From: Candidatus Gastranaerophilales bacterium
GTDB lineage: Bacteria > Cyanobacteriota > Vampirovibrionia > Gastranaerophilales > UBA9579
NCBI GenBank assembly: GCA_028689995.1
Contig: JAQVCB010000013.1
Coordinates: 1 to 46,529 of the forward strand
DNA: 46,529 bases
Reading direction: 5' to 3'
Positions 24,807 to 32,995 of this stretch are shown here, piece by piece. Every line of letters starts with the position of its first letter. Within the stretch, counting starts at the first letter, position 1. A model generated the notes under the pieces. The model saw only the letters and a program-made list of their open reading frames with translations. It was not told the origin of the DNA and made no database searches. The position numbers and the translations under genes were made by a program.

Positions 24807-25364
24807 TTATCCCAACATTTCCATAAGGGATAAACCTCTTGCTGCTGCGACATCTCTGAATGAACGTAGACTTGAAAGAGCATTAATTGTAGCTCTTGCT
24901 GCATTTAGAGTAGAGTCTGAACCTAATGATTTACATAATATGTTTTCTATACCTGCAAGTTCAAGTACAGCCCTTGCAGCACCACCTGCAATGATACCTG
25001 TACCCACAGCAGCCGGCCTTAAAACTATTCTGCCTGCACCTGCTTTTCCTAATATATGATGAGGTATTGTCGTTTTAAAGATTGGAACTGTAATAAGATT
25101 TTTTCTAGCTTCAGCAACACCTTTTTGAATTGCACCGATAACTTCATTTGATTTTCCAATACCGATTCCAACTTGTCCCTTACCGTTGCCAACTATAACT
25201 ACAGCTCTAAAACTGAGTTTTTTACCACCTTTTACAACCTTTGTAACACGGCGAATTTGTACAACTTTTTCTTTCCATTCTGAAACTGGTTTTTCAACGT
25301 TCTGACCATCTCTTTTGGACTCGTCACGTGAGCGACGTCCTCTTTTTACTTGTTGCTCTTCCAC
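24807..25364 (-). CDS. rpsE: 30S ribosomal protein S5
   Basis: 185 residues. It starts with GTG (25362-25364), with AAAGG about 11 bases upstream. The first ~25 residues are a charged extension ([17 protein letters not shown]). The S5 double-stranded RNA-binding region follows ([21 protein letters not shown]), then the C-terminal domain [30 protein letters not shown]. It is the first gene of this block: the upstream neighbour is not rplR but an unrelated gene, so the standard operon is split here. Confidence 0.97.
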   Translation of the reverse strand: MEEQQVKRGRRSRDESKRDGQNVEKPVSEWKEKVVQIRRVTKVVKGGKKLSFRAVVIVGNGKGQVGIGIGKSNEVIGAIQKGVAEARKNLITVPIFKTTIPHHILGKAGAGRIVLRPAAVGTGIIAGGAARAVLELAGIENILCKSLGSDSTLNAARATINALSSLRSFRDVAAARGLSLMEMLG

Positions 25365-25668
25365 GTATTTATCAACCTTTCTTTATTATTCATAATCTTT
25401 AACTAATTAAATATAATTGTTTTTTGTTAAACACTTCTATTCATCTAACAAAAAAAGAACCAAAATATCAAGAACTCTTTCCTTTGATATTACAAATTAA
25501 TAATGAATTTGTTTCTATCCGGTTAAGTTCTCAAAAATAGCATAATATAATATCAATACCTAAAATGAAGCTTTGCACAAGCTTACTTCATAGTTGACAT
25601 TAAATTTGCCAGGGTTAATATTTGATGGGGGTAACTTTCTGATACTTAATTGATTATCATGTAAACAA
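25365..25668 (-). other. Intergenic region upstream of rpsE
   Basis: No gene. On the minus strand an ATGAAG...CTTCAT hairpin with a short T-run lies at 25561-25591, just after the hypothetical gene. A second, better hairpin at 25464-25491 precedes a T-tract, listed separately. The rpsE promoter must lie in the A/T-rich 25370-25450 stretch or upstream of the second hairpin; no consensus hexamer pair is clear. Confidence 0.45.
25450..25491 (-). terminator. Terminator or attenuator before rpsE
   Basis: AATATCAA (25464-25471) pairs with TTGATATT (25484-25491). On the minus strand the stem is followed by TTGGTTCTTTTTTTG. It either ends the fixC-fixX-hypothetical transcript or acts as an attenuator in an rpsE leader, depending on where the rpsE promoter lies. 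Confidence 0.6.
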
Positions 25669-26049
25669 TCAGATATCAAGTCCCTCGTCTTCATCTTCAT
25701 CACAAAATTGTTCTTTCACAAGAGTTGCTATTTCCCGAGCAACCTTACTCTGCATCTCTAGTGAACAGTTTTCAAGCATTTGTATAGCTGTCCTGAGAGT
25801 ATGATCAATGTCATACCATCTGGCACTCCCTTTATTTAATTTGCCATTTTCAACTGCCTTGATCATATCATCAACTGAACTATATTCATTTTCTTCTATG
25901 TGATGCTCCATTATGACCTTTATTAGATTTATGGCAACCTGTATTTGAAGCTTATCATCGGAAGTTTCAAGTATTTTCATGGCTTTAGACAGCACAGGAT
26001 CTCTATCATACCACCTTCTTGCATTCATATCGTATTTGAATTCAGTCAT
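25669..26049 (-). CDS. Small protein made of two RRWYD repeats
   Basis: 126 residues built from two tandem copies of a ~50-residue helical unit. Unit 1 is ARRWYDRDPVLSKAMKILE...VAINLIKVIMEHH, and unit 2 is ARWYDIDHTLRTAIQMLE...VAREIATLVKEQ. The C-terminus is very acidic (CDEDEDEGLDI). There is no signal peptide or metal motif. Similar RRWYD repeat proteins occur in anaerobic bacteria (recall), with unknown function. It lies 51 bases downstream of fixX on the same strand and is probably co-transcribed with fixC-fixX, hinting at a link to that electron-transfer module. Confidence 0.85.
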   Translation of the reverse strand: MTEFKYDMNARRWYDRDPVLSKAMKILETSDDKLQIQVAINLIKVIMEHHIEENEYSSVDDMIKAVENGKLNKGSARWYDIDHTLRTAIQMLENCSLEMQSKVAREIATLVKEQFCDEDEDEGLDI

Positions 26050-26100
26050 TTACAAAATTCCTTTTTAATATCGAGTTATATAAAACTTTTATTACATCTA

Positions 26101-26403
26101 TTATCCATGTTTAAAAGAAACTCCGCAACCGGCTGACGGATATTTCCATGAAATACTTTGATATGTACAACCAATTCTGCATGCCCCGCATTCAAGACAA
26201 TTTTCAAATCCAACAAGGAGCTTGTTTTGCTCAACGTCCCAATCATATACATGCGCCGGACAAAAACTCGTACATGGCTTATCTTTACATTTTTTACAAT
26301 CATCCTGATTTGGAACCAAGTGTGTTTCTTTTCCTGCATTATATTTAACTGTAAAAAGTTTATCGTCAATATGTTCCGGAATTAATTTCTTTTCATCGCT
26401 CAT
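26101..26403 (-). CDS. fixX: FixX-type ferredoxin-like protein
   Basis: 100 residues. Four conserved Cys form a 4Fe-4S site (ENCLECGACRIGC with YQSISWKYP just after). A second set (CKKCKDKPCTSFCP) lies upstream, as in FixX proteins, where it may not bind a full cluster. The end GCGVSFKHG is typical. FixX works with FixC as the iron-sulfur part of an ETF:quinone-oxidoreductase-like unit. The gene overlaps the fixC stop by 4 bases. FixA and FixB (electron transfer flavoprotein) are not in this window. Confidence 0.93.
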   Translation of the reverse strand: MSDEKKLIPEHIDDKLFTVKYNAGKETHLVPNQDDCKKCKDKPCTSFCPAHVYDWDVEQNKLLVGFENCLECGACRIGCTYQSISWKYPSAGCGVSFKHG

Positions 26404-27713
26404 TTCAGTAAAACACCTCCGCCAACTTTTGCAAATTTAATAAAGTCACCAATCATTTTAGGAATAGATCTTTCCTTCAGAGCGTTTCCAATAAATGATC
26501 TATATTTATCTTTTTTAGGAATACCATCAACGCTTATAAATTGATTGAAAAATTCATTAACTTTATTCGGATAATATCCCATTAATATATTAGAATTTTT
26601 CTCAGCAAATTTCATTACATCTTTATAACTTTTTAAATCTTTCATTACAAAACTTTCTTCAAGCTTTTTCTGATATACAGATAGAGAATTAGCCGAAAAT
26701 TCATCTGTTTCAAGTGCCTTTATAGCAGCTTCTGCTGCATATTTACCACTCATAAGAGCAAGATTTGTACCTTCCCAATGAATATTGTTAACAAGCATTG
26801 CAGCATCACCGGCTATCATGACACCATCACTATAAAGAGGAGGCATTGAATTATATCCACCTTCAGGAATAAGATGTGCTGAATATTCAAGCAGTTCACC
26901 ACCTGCAATAAGCGGTCTTATTACAGGATGCTCTTTGAACTGATTAAGAAGCTCGTAAGGCTTAATTGTCTTATGTTGAAATTCGCTTAATGATACACCG
27001 AGACCAACAACAACTGAATCAATATTTGTATATATAAAACCAAGTCCAAGCATATTTTGCATAGGACCGCCAATAACCGTATATATTACTCCACTGTCTC
27101 CTTCAAGATTAAATCTGTCCTGAATTTTTTCTTTTGGCAGCTTAATTACTTCCTTAACTCCTAATGCCACTGCTTCAGGTTTTAGTTCAGGATGAAATCC
27201 TGCATCCTTTGCAAGTAATGAATTTACACCGTCAGCAACAATAACAATTCTTGCATAAAATTCTTCCTGCTCGGTTTTTACTCCGACAACCTTGCCATTT
27301 TCCTTGATTAATTCGGTAACCAAAGTTTGAGGAACAATGAAAGCACCAGCTTTTTCAGCCTGTTCAGCACACCATCTATCCCATTTTGCCCTTACAACAG
27401 TGAAACTGTTATAATGACCTTCCTGAGCATGCTCTTCATTTCTATAACCAACAACTGTTCCATCATTATCACCCAGTAGAGCAAATCTATGTTCTACGTT
27501 ATATCTTTCTACAGGAGCAGATTTCCAGAACTCAGGGAAAATTTCAGCAGTTGGCTTTGTATAAATTGCCCCTCCGAAAACATTTTTACTACCGGGATAA
27601 TCTCCCCTTTCAAGAACCACTACTTCTTTTCCGGATTTTGCAAGTGTTATAGCAGCAGCAACTCCCGCAGGACCAGCTCCTACAACTACAACATCAACCA
27701 CTTCTCTCTCCAC
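26400..27713 (-). CDS. fixC: FixC-type FAD-dependent oxidoreductase
   Basis: 437 residues, usual FixC length. The N-terminal Rossmann motif is VVVVGAGPAGVAAAITLA with the acidic ribose-binding end VVLERGDYPGSKN. A second FAD block is YSDGVMIAGDAAMLVNNIHWEGTNLAL. FixC/FixX resembles ETF:quinone oxidoreductase and, with FixAB, can move electrons from NADH or acyl-CoA to quinone or, by bifurcation, to ferredoxin. There is no nitrogenase context, so a nitrogen-fixation role is not implied. It is the first gene of fixC-fixX-small protein. An inverted repeat at 27860-27891 lies upstream. Confidence 0.94.
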   Translation of the reverse strand: MEREVVDVVVVGAGPAGVAAAITLAKSGKEVVVLERGDYPGSKNVFGGAIYTKPTAEIFPEFWKSAPVERYNVEHRFALLGDNDGTVVGYRNEEHAQEGHYNSFTVVRAKWDRWCAEQAEKAGAFIVPQTLVTELIKENGKVVGVKTEQEEFYARIVIVADGVNSLLAKDAGFHPELKPEAVALGVKEVIKLPKEKIQDRFNLEGDSGVIYTVIGGPMQNMLGLGFIYTNIDSVVVGLGVSLSEFQHKTIKPYELLNQFKEHPVIRPLIAGGELLEYSAHLIPEGGYNSMPPLYSDGVMIAGDAAMLVNNIHWEGTNLALMSGKYAAEAAIKALETDEFSANSLSVYQKKLEESFVMKDLKSYKDVMKFAEKNSNILMGYYPNKVNEFFNQFISVDGIPKKDKYRSFIGNALKERSIPKMIGDFIKFAKVGGGVLLK

Positions 27714-27859
27714 TTTGTTCTCCTTTCTGTTTTATCAAATATTATTGATTAAAATCAAATTTTTTTCTTTAATACCTTTTATTATGTTTAATAAATTAAA
27801 TTGATATTTTCGAACACTATCCATTAAAATAATAACAGATAAACTTTACATTATATAAT

Positions 27860-27891
27860 TATGATAAAGTTTTAAATATAACTTTATCATA
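27860..27891. promoter_or_regulatory. Perfect 12-bp inverted repeat upstream of fixC
   Basis: TATGATAAAGTT (27860-27871) and AACTTTATCATA (27880-27891) are separated by 8 bases. It lies between the divergent fixC operon and the small open frame at 27959, without a T-tract, so an operator is more likely than a terminator. Confidence 0.4.
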
Positions 27892-27958
27892 GAACGGCAT
27901 TATATAAAAAAATAAAACTTTTTACATTTAATTTAAATGCCTTAAAATTAATTTTATT

Positions 27959-28078
27959 ATGAAAGATAAAACTATGGAAAAAATGATAGTTCTCTTATTT
28001 CCTGCCATATCCTTTGCCTTAATTGCATTTGGAGTTATGCTTTTTGAATTTTCCAAATTTTTAAACAGCATTCTATAA
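27959..28078 (+). CDS. Candidate 39-residue single-pass membrane protein
   Basis: ATG 27959 to TAA 28076-28078 encodes 39 residues. The start MKDKTMEKM is followed by a hydrophobic helix (IVLLFPAISFALIAFGVMLF) and a short tail (EFSKFLNSIL). The pattern fits a small inner-membrane protein, with basic residues on the N-terminal side. There is no clear ribosome-binding site, and the region otherwise has no gene. It is divergent from fixC. The call rests on composition alone. Confidence 0.4.
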   Translation: MKDKTMEKMIVLLFPAISFALIAFGVMLFEFSKFLNSIL

Positions 28079-28222
28079 AAAAATATGCAAAAAAAATTCA
28101 AAAAATTATATATTGTAATTTTTTAATTTCACAAGCAAGATGATCGCATTAATCAATTTGTTAAGTTTTTTATATTTAATAGTAATTAAATAGCAAATTT
28201 CTAACTTTGAATGTTTTTATAT

Positions 28223-28254
28223 AATTATGAATGATTTTAAAATCATTCATAATT
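28223..28254. repeat. Perfect 32-bp palindrome before the TPR-metallopeptidase gene
   Basis: The dyad is centred between 28238 and 28239 (half-site AATTATGAATGATTTT), with every one of 16 pairs matching. It overlaps a TATAAT (28220-28225) and lies 30 bases before the chosen start codon. It may be an operator or an mRNA hairpin. Confidence 0.6.
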
Positions 28255-28284
28255 GGTAAGGCGGAAGGAAGTTATTTCAAAATA

Positions 28285-29439
28285 ATGAAAACTCAAGGAT
28301 TTGTAAATTTTTACAATAATTGTGCTATTACTAATATGAATAGCAATCCTGTCATATCTAATCCAAACTTTACTGCTTCTTTAAACGAGCAGGTAAATAC
28401 TATTGATAGTTTTTGGCAATCTCAGGAATATATTTCTCAAAAGCAGGCAGAATCTCTTAAGCAGGCAGGAAATAATCAACTGCAAAATAATCAATACAAA
28501 AAGGCCATTCAGCTGTATAAAAGAGCAATCGAATTAAAGCCAGACTATGCAGATGCATATTTCAATCTTGCTAAAGCTTATAATAGCGATGGAAATAAAG
28601 AAAAAGCAATTTTAACATATGAAGAACTTCTAAAAATTTCTCCTAATGATGTTGAAGCACTGACAAATCTTGGTGAATGTTATAAAGAAACAAATAATCT
28701 CAATGAAGCCAGAAAATATTATCAAAAGGCTTTAGATATTGATCCCAGATATGATTTAGCAAAAAGATCGATAAAAGAAATTGAAAATCAATTTCTGGCA
28801 AAAACCAGCCCAAAAACTGCAAAAGAAGAACTGAACAAACAGTCAGCAGAAAACCTGGAAAAAGCCAGAAATCTTGTTATGACCTATTGTCCTGAATCCA
28901 TTACAAAAGATCTTGAAGGTATTACACTACAATTTGGTGAAACAAACTCAATGAGCGGACATCCAAACATTGCCCAGTATGAAAACGATAAAAAAACCAT
29001 AACGGTCACAAATAAATATATATGGGCAGCACCTGAAGTTATTGCCGCATATCTTACACATGAAGCAGTACATGCCAAAGACAGAGATCCATATTCATCC
29101 ATTAAAGAAGAACAGGATGCATATAGAGAATCAGTTAAATTCTGGCTGGCACATAATAACGGAATAAAAGATCCTGAAATGGATTATGCCTCAAGCTTAT
29201 ATCTTATAAATCCCGCTAATCTTGATGAGAAAGTGAAAGAAGTATATTCAACAAGGGACAGCTCAATACCTCAATATTCACCAAATCATGGCATAGCTGC
29301 ATATGGACTTGAAAAAAATTCAGATAATTCAGTATTTAGCAAAATTAAAAACTTCTTTAGCAGCTTATTCTCAAAACCTGCTCAAATCACACCACAATTC
29401 AACTACGATCAGGGATTATTATATGGACAGAGCAGGTAG
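28285..29439 (+). CDS. TPR protein fused to an HExxH metallopeptidase-like domain
   Basis: 384 residues from ATG 28285. An upstream ATG at 28231 lies inside a palindrome, whereas GGAAGGAAG precedes this one. The N-terminal ~40 residues are Asn/Ser-rich. Three TPR units follow at about 55-165 (AGNNQLQNNQYKKAIQLYKR, YFNLAKAYNSDGNKEKAILT). The C-terminal domain has a zinc-protease signature LTHEAVHAKD (His259, Glu260, His263) with an acidic helix ~13-20 residues later (KEEQDAYRES) that could supply the third ligand. No signal peptide, so it is predicted intracellular unless exported another way. The substrate is unknown, and catalysis is inferred from the motif only. Confidence 0.85.
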   Translation: MKTQGFVNFYNNCAITNMNSNPVISNPNFTASLNEQVNTIDSFWQSQEYISQKQAESLKQAGNNQLQNNQYKKAIQLYKRAIELKPDYADAYFNLAKAYNSDGNKEKAILTYEELLKISPNDVEALTNLGECYKETNNLNEARKYYQKALDIDPRYDLAKRSIKEIENQFLAKTSPKTAKEELNKQSAENLEKARNLVMTYCPESITKDLEGITLQFGETNSMSGHPNIAQYENDKKTITVTNKYIWAAPEVIAAYLTHEAVHAKDRDPYSSIKEEQDAYRESVKFWLAHNNGIKDPEMDYASSLYLINPANLDEKVKEVYSTRDSSIPQYSPNHGIAAYGLEKNSDNSVFSKIKNFFSSLFSKPAQITPQFNYDQGLLYGQSR

Positions 29440-29684
29440 TAATCATACAGCATTATAATAAACCCCTTAAATAGGGTGTTATCCTGAATTTATTTCAGCC
29501 GCTAAAAAATTAATTAGCAATTCAAGTTTATAAATATAATCGTTAACTATTTATTGCATAATCTCTGTTAATTATAAAATCTCGATCTGATTATATTTAT
29601 AATTTATTAACAATTATGCCTGATTTTAAAATTATTATATAATTAAATACAATCAATTCATTAATTTGAGACAAAGGGGTTATT

Positions 29685-30578
29685 ATGAAATTAAATAAAA
29701 GCTTAAAGCCATTAATTATTATCCTTATAATAGCTTTAACATATTTATGGGCAAATTCATCATATGCATACGATCCTGATGCAGTGAGAAGTTACAATCA
29801 AGGTGTAGATTTAAGTAAAAATGGTAATTATCAGGAAGCAGTACTCTTATTCAGAAAAGCAATCACTACTGACCCTTCCTTTACAGATGCTTATTATAAT
29901 CTTGGCTCTTTATACGAATATCTCGGCAATAAAGATAAAGCACTTGAATCATACGAAGAACTGGTTAAAAGAGATTCAAACGATGACGAAACTGTTTATA
30001 AAGTCGGCTACATTTACTTTCAAAGAACCAACTATAAAAAAGCTCTGGATTATTTAAGTCTTGTTTCTTCAAGCAGCACCAAATATATTGAATCACAAAG
30101 ATTAATTAAAAAAGCAAATCTAAAAATCAGTGAACTTAATGCAGTTCAAAAAGCATCCCAAACTATAGCTGCAAAAACTGCTCCAAAAAAAGTTGAAATA
30201 CCTGCAAAAAAAGAACTTTCAAAAGTTGTAATAAAAAGTTTCAATGGACCTACAGGAATAACAAAGGACTCAAAAGATAATTTATACGTCGCAAATTACA
30301 TTGAAAATTCAGTAGTACAAATTTCACCTAATGGAAAAAGAACATTAATCGCAAAAGGCGCTCCGATTAATGGACCAATTGGTCTAGCAGCCGATTACTC
30401 GGGGAATATTTATGTTGCAAGTTATCTTTCAAATGAAATAGTAAAAATTAACCCTCAAGGAAAGATCATCTCTGTCCTTAAGGGTATTAACAAACCTTAT
30501 TATATTTATATTGATAAATCAGGAATACTATATATCTCTGAACAAGGTACAAATACAGTAATAAAGCTTAAAATATAA
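29685..30578 (+). CDS. Exported TPR protein with NHL-type beta-propeller repeats
   Basis: 297 residues. A signal peptide is clear: basic start, hydrophobic core (LIIILIIALTYLWA), then SSYA before the mature YDPDAVRSYNQG. Two or three TPR units span about 35-145 (YNQGVDLSKNGNYQEAVLLF, YYNLGSLYEYLGNKDKALES). A Lys/Ala-rich linker follows, then about three NHL-like strands sets (GPTGITKDSKDNLYVANYIE, GPIGLAADYSGNIYVASYLS, KPYYIYIDKSGILYISEQG). Three blades are too few for a closed propeller, so it may oligomerise or be a fragment of a larger fold. AAGGGG is the ribosome-binding site. It is predicted periplasmic, with a protein-binding role. Confidence 0.88.
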   Translation: MKLNKSLKPLIIILIIALTYLWANSSYAYDPDAVRSYNQGVDLSKNGNYQEAVLLFRKAITTDPSFTDAYYNLGSLYEYLGNKDKALESYEELVKRDSNDDETVYKVGYIYFQRTNYKKALDYLSLVSSSSTKYIESQRLIKKANLKISELNAVQKASQTIAAKTAPKKVEIPAKKELSKVVIKSFNGPTGITKDSKDNLYVANYIENSVVQISPNGKRTLIAKGAPINGPIGLAADYSGNIYVASYLSNEIVKINPQGKIISVLKGINKPYYIYIDKSGILYISEQGTNTVIKLKI

Positions 30579-30612
30579 AAAGCTGATTGATTAAAATAAA
30601 AATAGTTAAATT

Positions 30613-31209
30613 CTATTTTTGATTTTGAATATTAGCTGCAGATATAGGACCTCTTGATCTTTGAGCAGCCAGAGCTGCAATAGATTCTGCCTTGATTTTT
30701 GCAAGGTGCTTTTGTCCATTTCTGACAACTTCATGAAGTTCAGCTAAATCTCTTTCAAGGTTTGCAAGAACAGCTTCAGCATATCTATCAGAACCTTCTC
30801 TTATGGAAATAGCTTCGTTAATTGCTGTTGATCTAACCATTTCAGCTTCATCCTGAGTCTGATTTTTAAGCAATTCACAATCAGTTATAACCTGTTGCCT
30901 AATTCTGTCTGCTTCTGCCTGAACTGCTCTTAAGAGCTCAGATTCACTAAGCATTGATTCAGACTGATGTTTTGCTTCCATAAGAACTTGATTAGCCAGT
31001 TTCTGTGCTTCAGACTGAATTTCTTCACGTTTTTTGATAATACCATGAGCTTCCTGTATTTCACCTGGAATTGACGCTCTGATTTTATCCAGAACATCGA
31101 TAATCATTTCATGATTAACGATTACCCATGGAGTAAGTGGTATTGGCACTCCTTTTAAGATTTTCATTTCTAATTTGTCAAGAAGTTTGTAAATATTGCT
31201 TACGGTCAT
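30613..31209 (-). CDS. Coiled-coil protein of the coaD-linked 'ATPase B-like' family
   Basis: 198 residues. The N-terminal part (IYKLLDKLEMKILKGVPIPL, then DVLDKIRASIPGEIQEAHGI) resembles a clostridial and cyanobacterial family often found beside coaD and called ATP-synthase-B-like or DivIVA-like (recall). Residues about 60-175 are one long Glu/Ala/Gln-rich coiled coil without a transmembrane helix, so it is not a true F0 b subunit. It starts 62 bases downstream of coaD on the same strand. The function of the family is not established; a cell-division or scaffold role is speculation. Confidence 0.8.
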   Translation of the reverse strand: MTVSNIYKLLDKLEMKILKGVPIPLTPWVIVNHEMIIDVLDKIRASIPGEIQEAHGIIKKREEIQSEAQKLANQVLMEAKHQSESMLSESELLRAVQAEADRIRQQVITDCELLKNQTQDEAEMVRSTAINEAISIREGSDRYAEAVLANLERDLAELHEVVRNGQKHLAKIKAESIAALAAQRSRGPISAANIQNQK

Positions 31210-31271
31210 TCTAACTACCTCGCTTTATGTTATTACTGTGTGTCCATTTATACCTATAATGTAATGTTATA

Positions 31272-31751
31272 TTATGTTTGCCTATTAAAATAATTGTTGA
31301 CAGACTCAGGAACTATCTGTGAAATATCTCCTCCAAACGCAGATACTTCTTTAACAAGACTTGATGAGAGAAAACTGTTTTCAACACTTGGAACCAGAAA
31401 AATTGTTTCAAGATCAGGATAAAGATTTTTATTCATTTGCGCCATCTGCATTTCATGTTCAAAGTCTGATACAGCTCTTAAACCTCTAATTAGTACTTGA
31501 GCGTTTTTTTTGCGGGCATAATCAACAGTTAAACCTTTAAAAGTGTCTACATTAACGTTCTTTAAATCTGAAATTGAATCTTTTATCAGCTTTATTCTGT
31601 CATTTACTGGAAGAGAAGGTGTTTTTGACGGGTTTTCCAAAACTGCAATAATAATATTCTCAAAAAGCTTCGATGCACGTCTTAATACATCAACATGCCC
31701 ATTAGTTATTGGATCAAAACTTCCCGGATATATAGCAGTTGTCAATTTCAT
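31272..31751 (-). CDS. coaD: Phosphopantetheine adenylyltransferase
   Basis: 159 residues from ATG 31751. A TTG two codons upstream is less likely, since the family begins close to this Met. It has the nucleotidyltransferase T/HxGH motif (TAIYPGSFDPITNGHVDVLR), the substrate-binding block VLIRGLRAVSDFEHEMQMA and the SSSLVKEVSAFGG motif. It makes dephospho-CoA from 4'-phosphopantetheine and ATP, the penultimate CoA step. With panB and panC at 34724-36432 the window covers both ends of the pantothenate-to-CoA route. A coiled-coil gene follows it. Confidence 0.96.
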   Translation of the reverse strand: MKLTTAIYPGSFDPITNGHVDVLRRASKLFENIIIAVLENPSKTPSLPVNDRIKLIKDSISDLKNVNVDTFKGLTVDYARKKNAQVLIRGLRAVSDFEHEMQMAQMNKNLYPDLETIFLVPSVENSFLSSSLVKEVSAFGGDISQIVPESVNNYFNRQT

Positions 31752-31991
31752 CCCCAATCTTTACAATACAACTAAAACTGAATTATACAATATAATACAA
31801 ATAACATGAATCTAAAGCCATAATTTCCTTATTATTTGCTTAAATTAATACAAAATTATACAATAAAGCAGACATAACTTTAGAAGCATTCCAACCTATA
31901 ATTATTATGCATCATAAAACTGTTTCATGTTATTTTTTCTTAACATTTTAAGTTTGTTTACATTTTTATTATTTACCATAAAGCATATTAT

Positions 31992-32810
31992 ATGAAAAAA
32001 ATAGTAATAAACCTGATATTAATAGCGATATTATTTAGCGGATGTTCATTCAGCCGAAATAATTCTTCTAAAGTTGCTCAAAATAATAATGCTATCCCAA
32101 CAGATGCTAAATTTTTGCTTGATAAAAGCATAGAAGAAATACGAGTTGGTGAAATTGATGGTGCTATAAAGGATTTACAAGAGTTAACAAAATCATATCC
32201 AAAGCTGGCGTTAGGCTATTATAATCTTGGACTTGCTTATATCAAAAATAATCAAAGAAATGAGGCAATAATAGCCTGGGAAAAAACAACCAGAATAGAC
32301 GACAAATATGCAGATGCATATTTTAATCTAGGCAAAGCATATAAATCTTTTAACAAAAAAAAAGCCCGGGATAATCTGCTAAAATACTTACTTTTACGTC
32401 CAAATGATCCTTATATAAACAATATTAAAGATGAAATATTCCTATTAAATGATCCTGCCATAGGCAAAGGGATTATTGGACGAGTTTCAATAACGGATGA
32501 AGTTGATCTCAAAAATAACATTGCTTTAAGCGTCAAAAATTTTTTCAAACCTAATACTCCGTTTATATACAGTTGTATTGAACTTGTAAATGCAACAAAA
32601 GACAAAAATATAGAAGTAAACTGGTTTTATATTATGCAAAACAATGAAAAATTACCTGTTAACTCCACAAAATTTTCAGGACAGGGTTCTAAGAATGTTG
32701 TTATATCACTCAAAAAGCCCTACATTGAATGGCCGTCAGGTAAATATGAAGCAGTTATCCTTGTCAATGGAGTAGAAAACGCAGCTGTACCATTTATCAT
32801 ACAAAGGTAA
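31992..32810 (+). CDS. TPR lipoprotein
   Basis: 272 residues. A lipoprotein signal is present: MKKIVINLILIAILFSGC, with the lipobox ending at Cys18. It is followed by Asn/Ser-rich linker residues. Two to three TPR units lie at about 35-150 (SIEEIRVGEIDGAIKDLQEL, YYNLGLAYIKNNQRNEAIIA, YFNLGKAYKSFNKKKARDNL). The C-terminal ~110 residues look like a beta-sandwich (IGRVSITDEVDLKNNIALSV, PSGKYEAVILVNGVE). It is predicted anchored at the outer face of the membrane, perhaps as a complex-assembly factor. A Melainabacteria-style didermal envelope would fit but is not proven. It is divergent from coaD. Confidence 0.87.
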   Translation: MKKIVINLILIAILFSGCSFSRNNSSKVAQNNNAIPTDAKFLLDKSIEEIRVGEIDGAIKDLQELTKSYPKLALGYYNLGLAYIKNNQRNEAIIAWEKTTRIDDKYADAYFNLGKAYKSFNKKKARDNLLKYLLLRPNDPYINNIKDEIFLLNDPAIGKGIIGRVSITDEVDLKNNIALSVKNFFKPNTPFIYSCIELVNATKDKNIEVNWFYIMQNNEKLPVNSTKFSGQGSKNVVISLKKPYIEWPSGKYEAVILVNGVENAAVPFIIQR

Positions 32811-32815
32811 TAAGA

Positions 32816-32992
32816 ATGAGCTATCAAAGTACCAAATTGAACCAATATTCAGTAAAAACCTGCATTCACCAACTCATCGCAGCTGATTCAGTTTTTCCTG
32901 AATATTGTAATCATATAGTTATACTTTGCGTCGCTCCCGCTTCACCCACCGGCGTTGCAATCAAGTCGGTACTTGATTGCAACTTGGTATAA
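32816..32992 (+). CDS. Candidate 58-residue protein with repeat-derived C-terminus
   Basis: ATG 32816 to TAA 32990-32992, starting 5 bases after the lipoprotein stop. The first ~40 residues (MSYQSTKLNQYSVKTCIHQL...) have no family resemblance. The last ~18 residues are encoded by a palindromic repeat (32954-32983), which could be read through by chance. The stop lies 3 bases before the start of the DUF2227 gene, so it could be a coupled leader peptide, a remnant or noise. Confidence 0.3.
   Translation: MSYQSTKLNQYSVKTCIHQLIAADSVFPEYCNHIVILCVAPASPTGVAIKSVLDCNLV
32932..32983. repeat. Palindromic repeat immediately upstream of the DUF2227 start
   Basis: A perfect 13-bp stem GTTGCAATCAAGT (32954-32966) / ACTTGATTGCAAC (32971-32983) with loop CGGT, preceded by the complement of AGCGGGAGCG (32932-32941). 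It is more G+C-rich than its surroundings and ends 12 bases before the ATG at 32996, where a ribosome-binding site would normally be. Confidence 0.65.
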
Positions 32993-32995
32993 TGC

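Noticed and set aside
26076-26385. Overlapping frames on both strands across fixX
   Set aside because: The fixX frame has the 4Fe-4S cysteines and a 4-base overlap with fixC; the others are shadows.
26101-27713. Nitrogen-fixation locus suggested by fixC-fixX
   Set aside because: There are no nif genes, no regulators of nitrogen fixation and no fixAB in the window; FixCX-type modules also serve general electron transfer.
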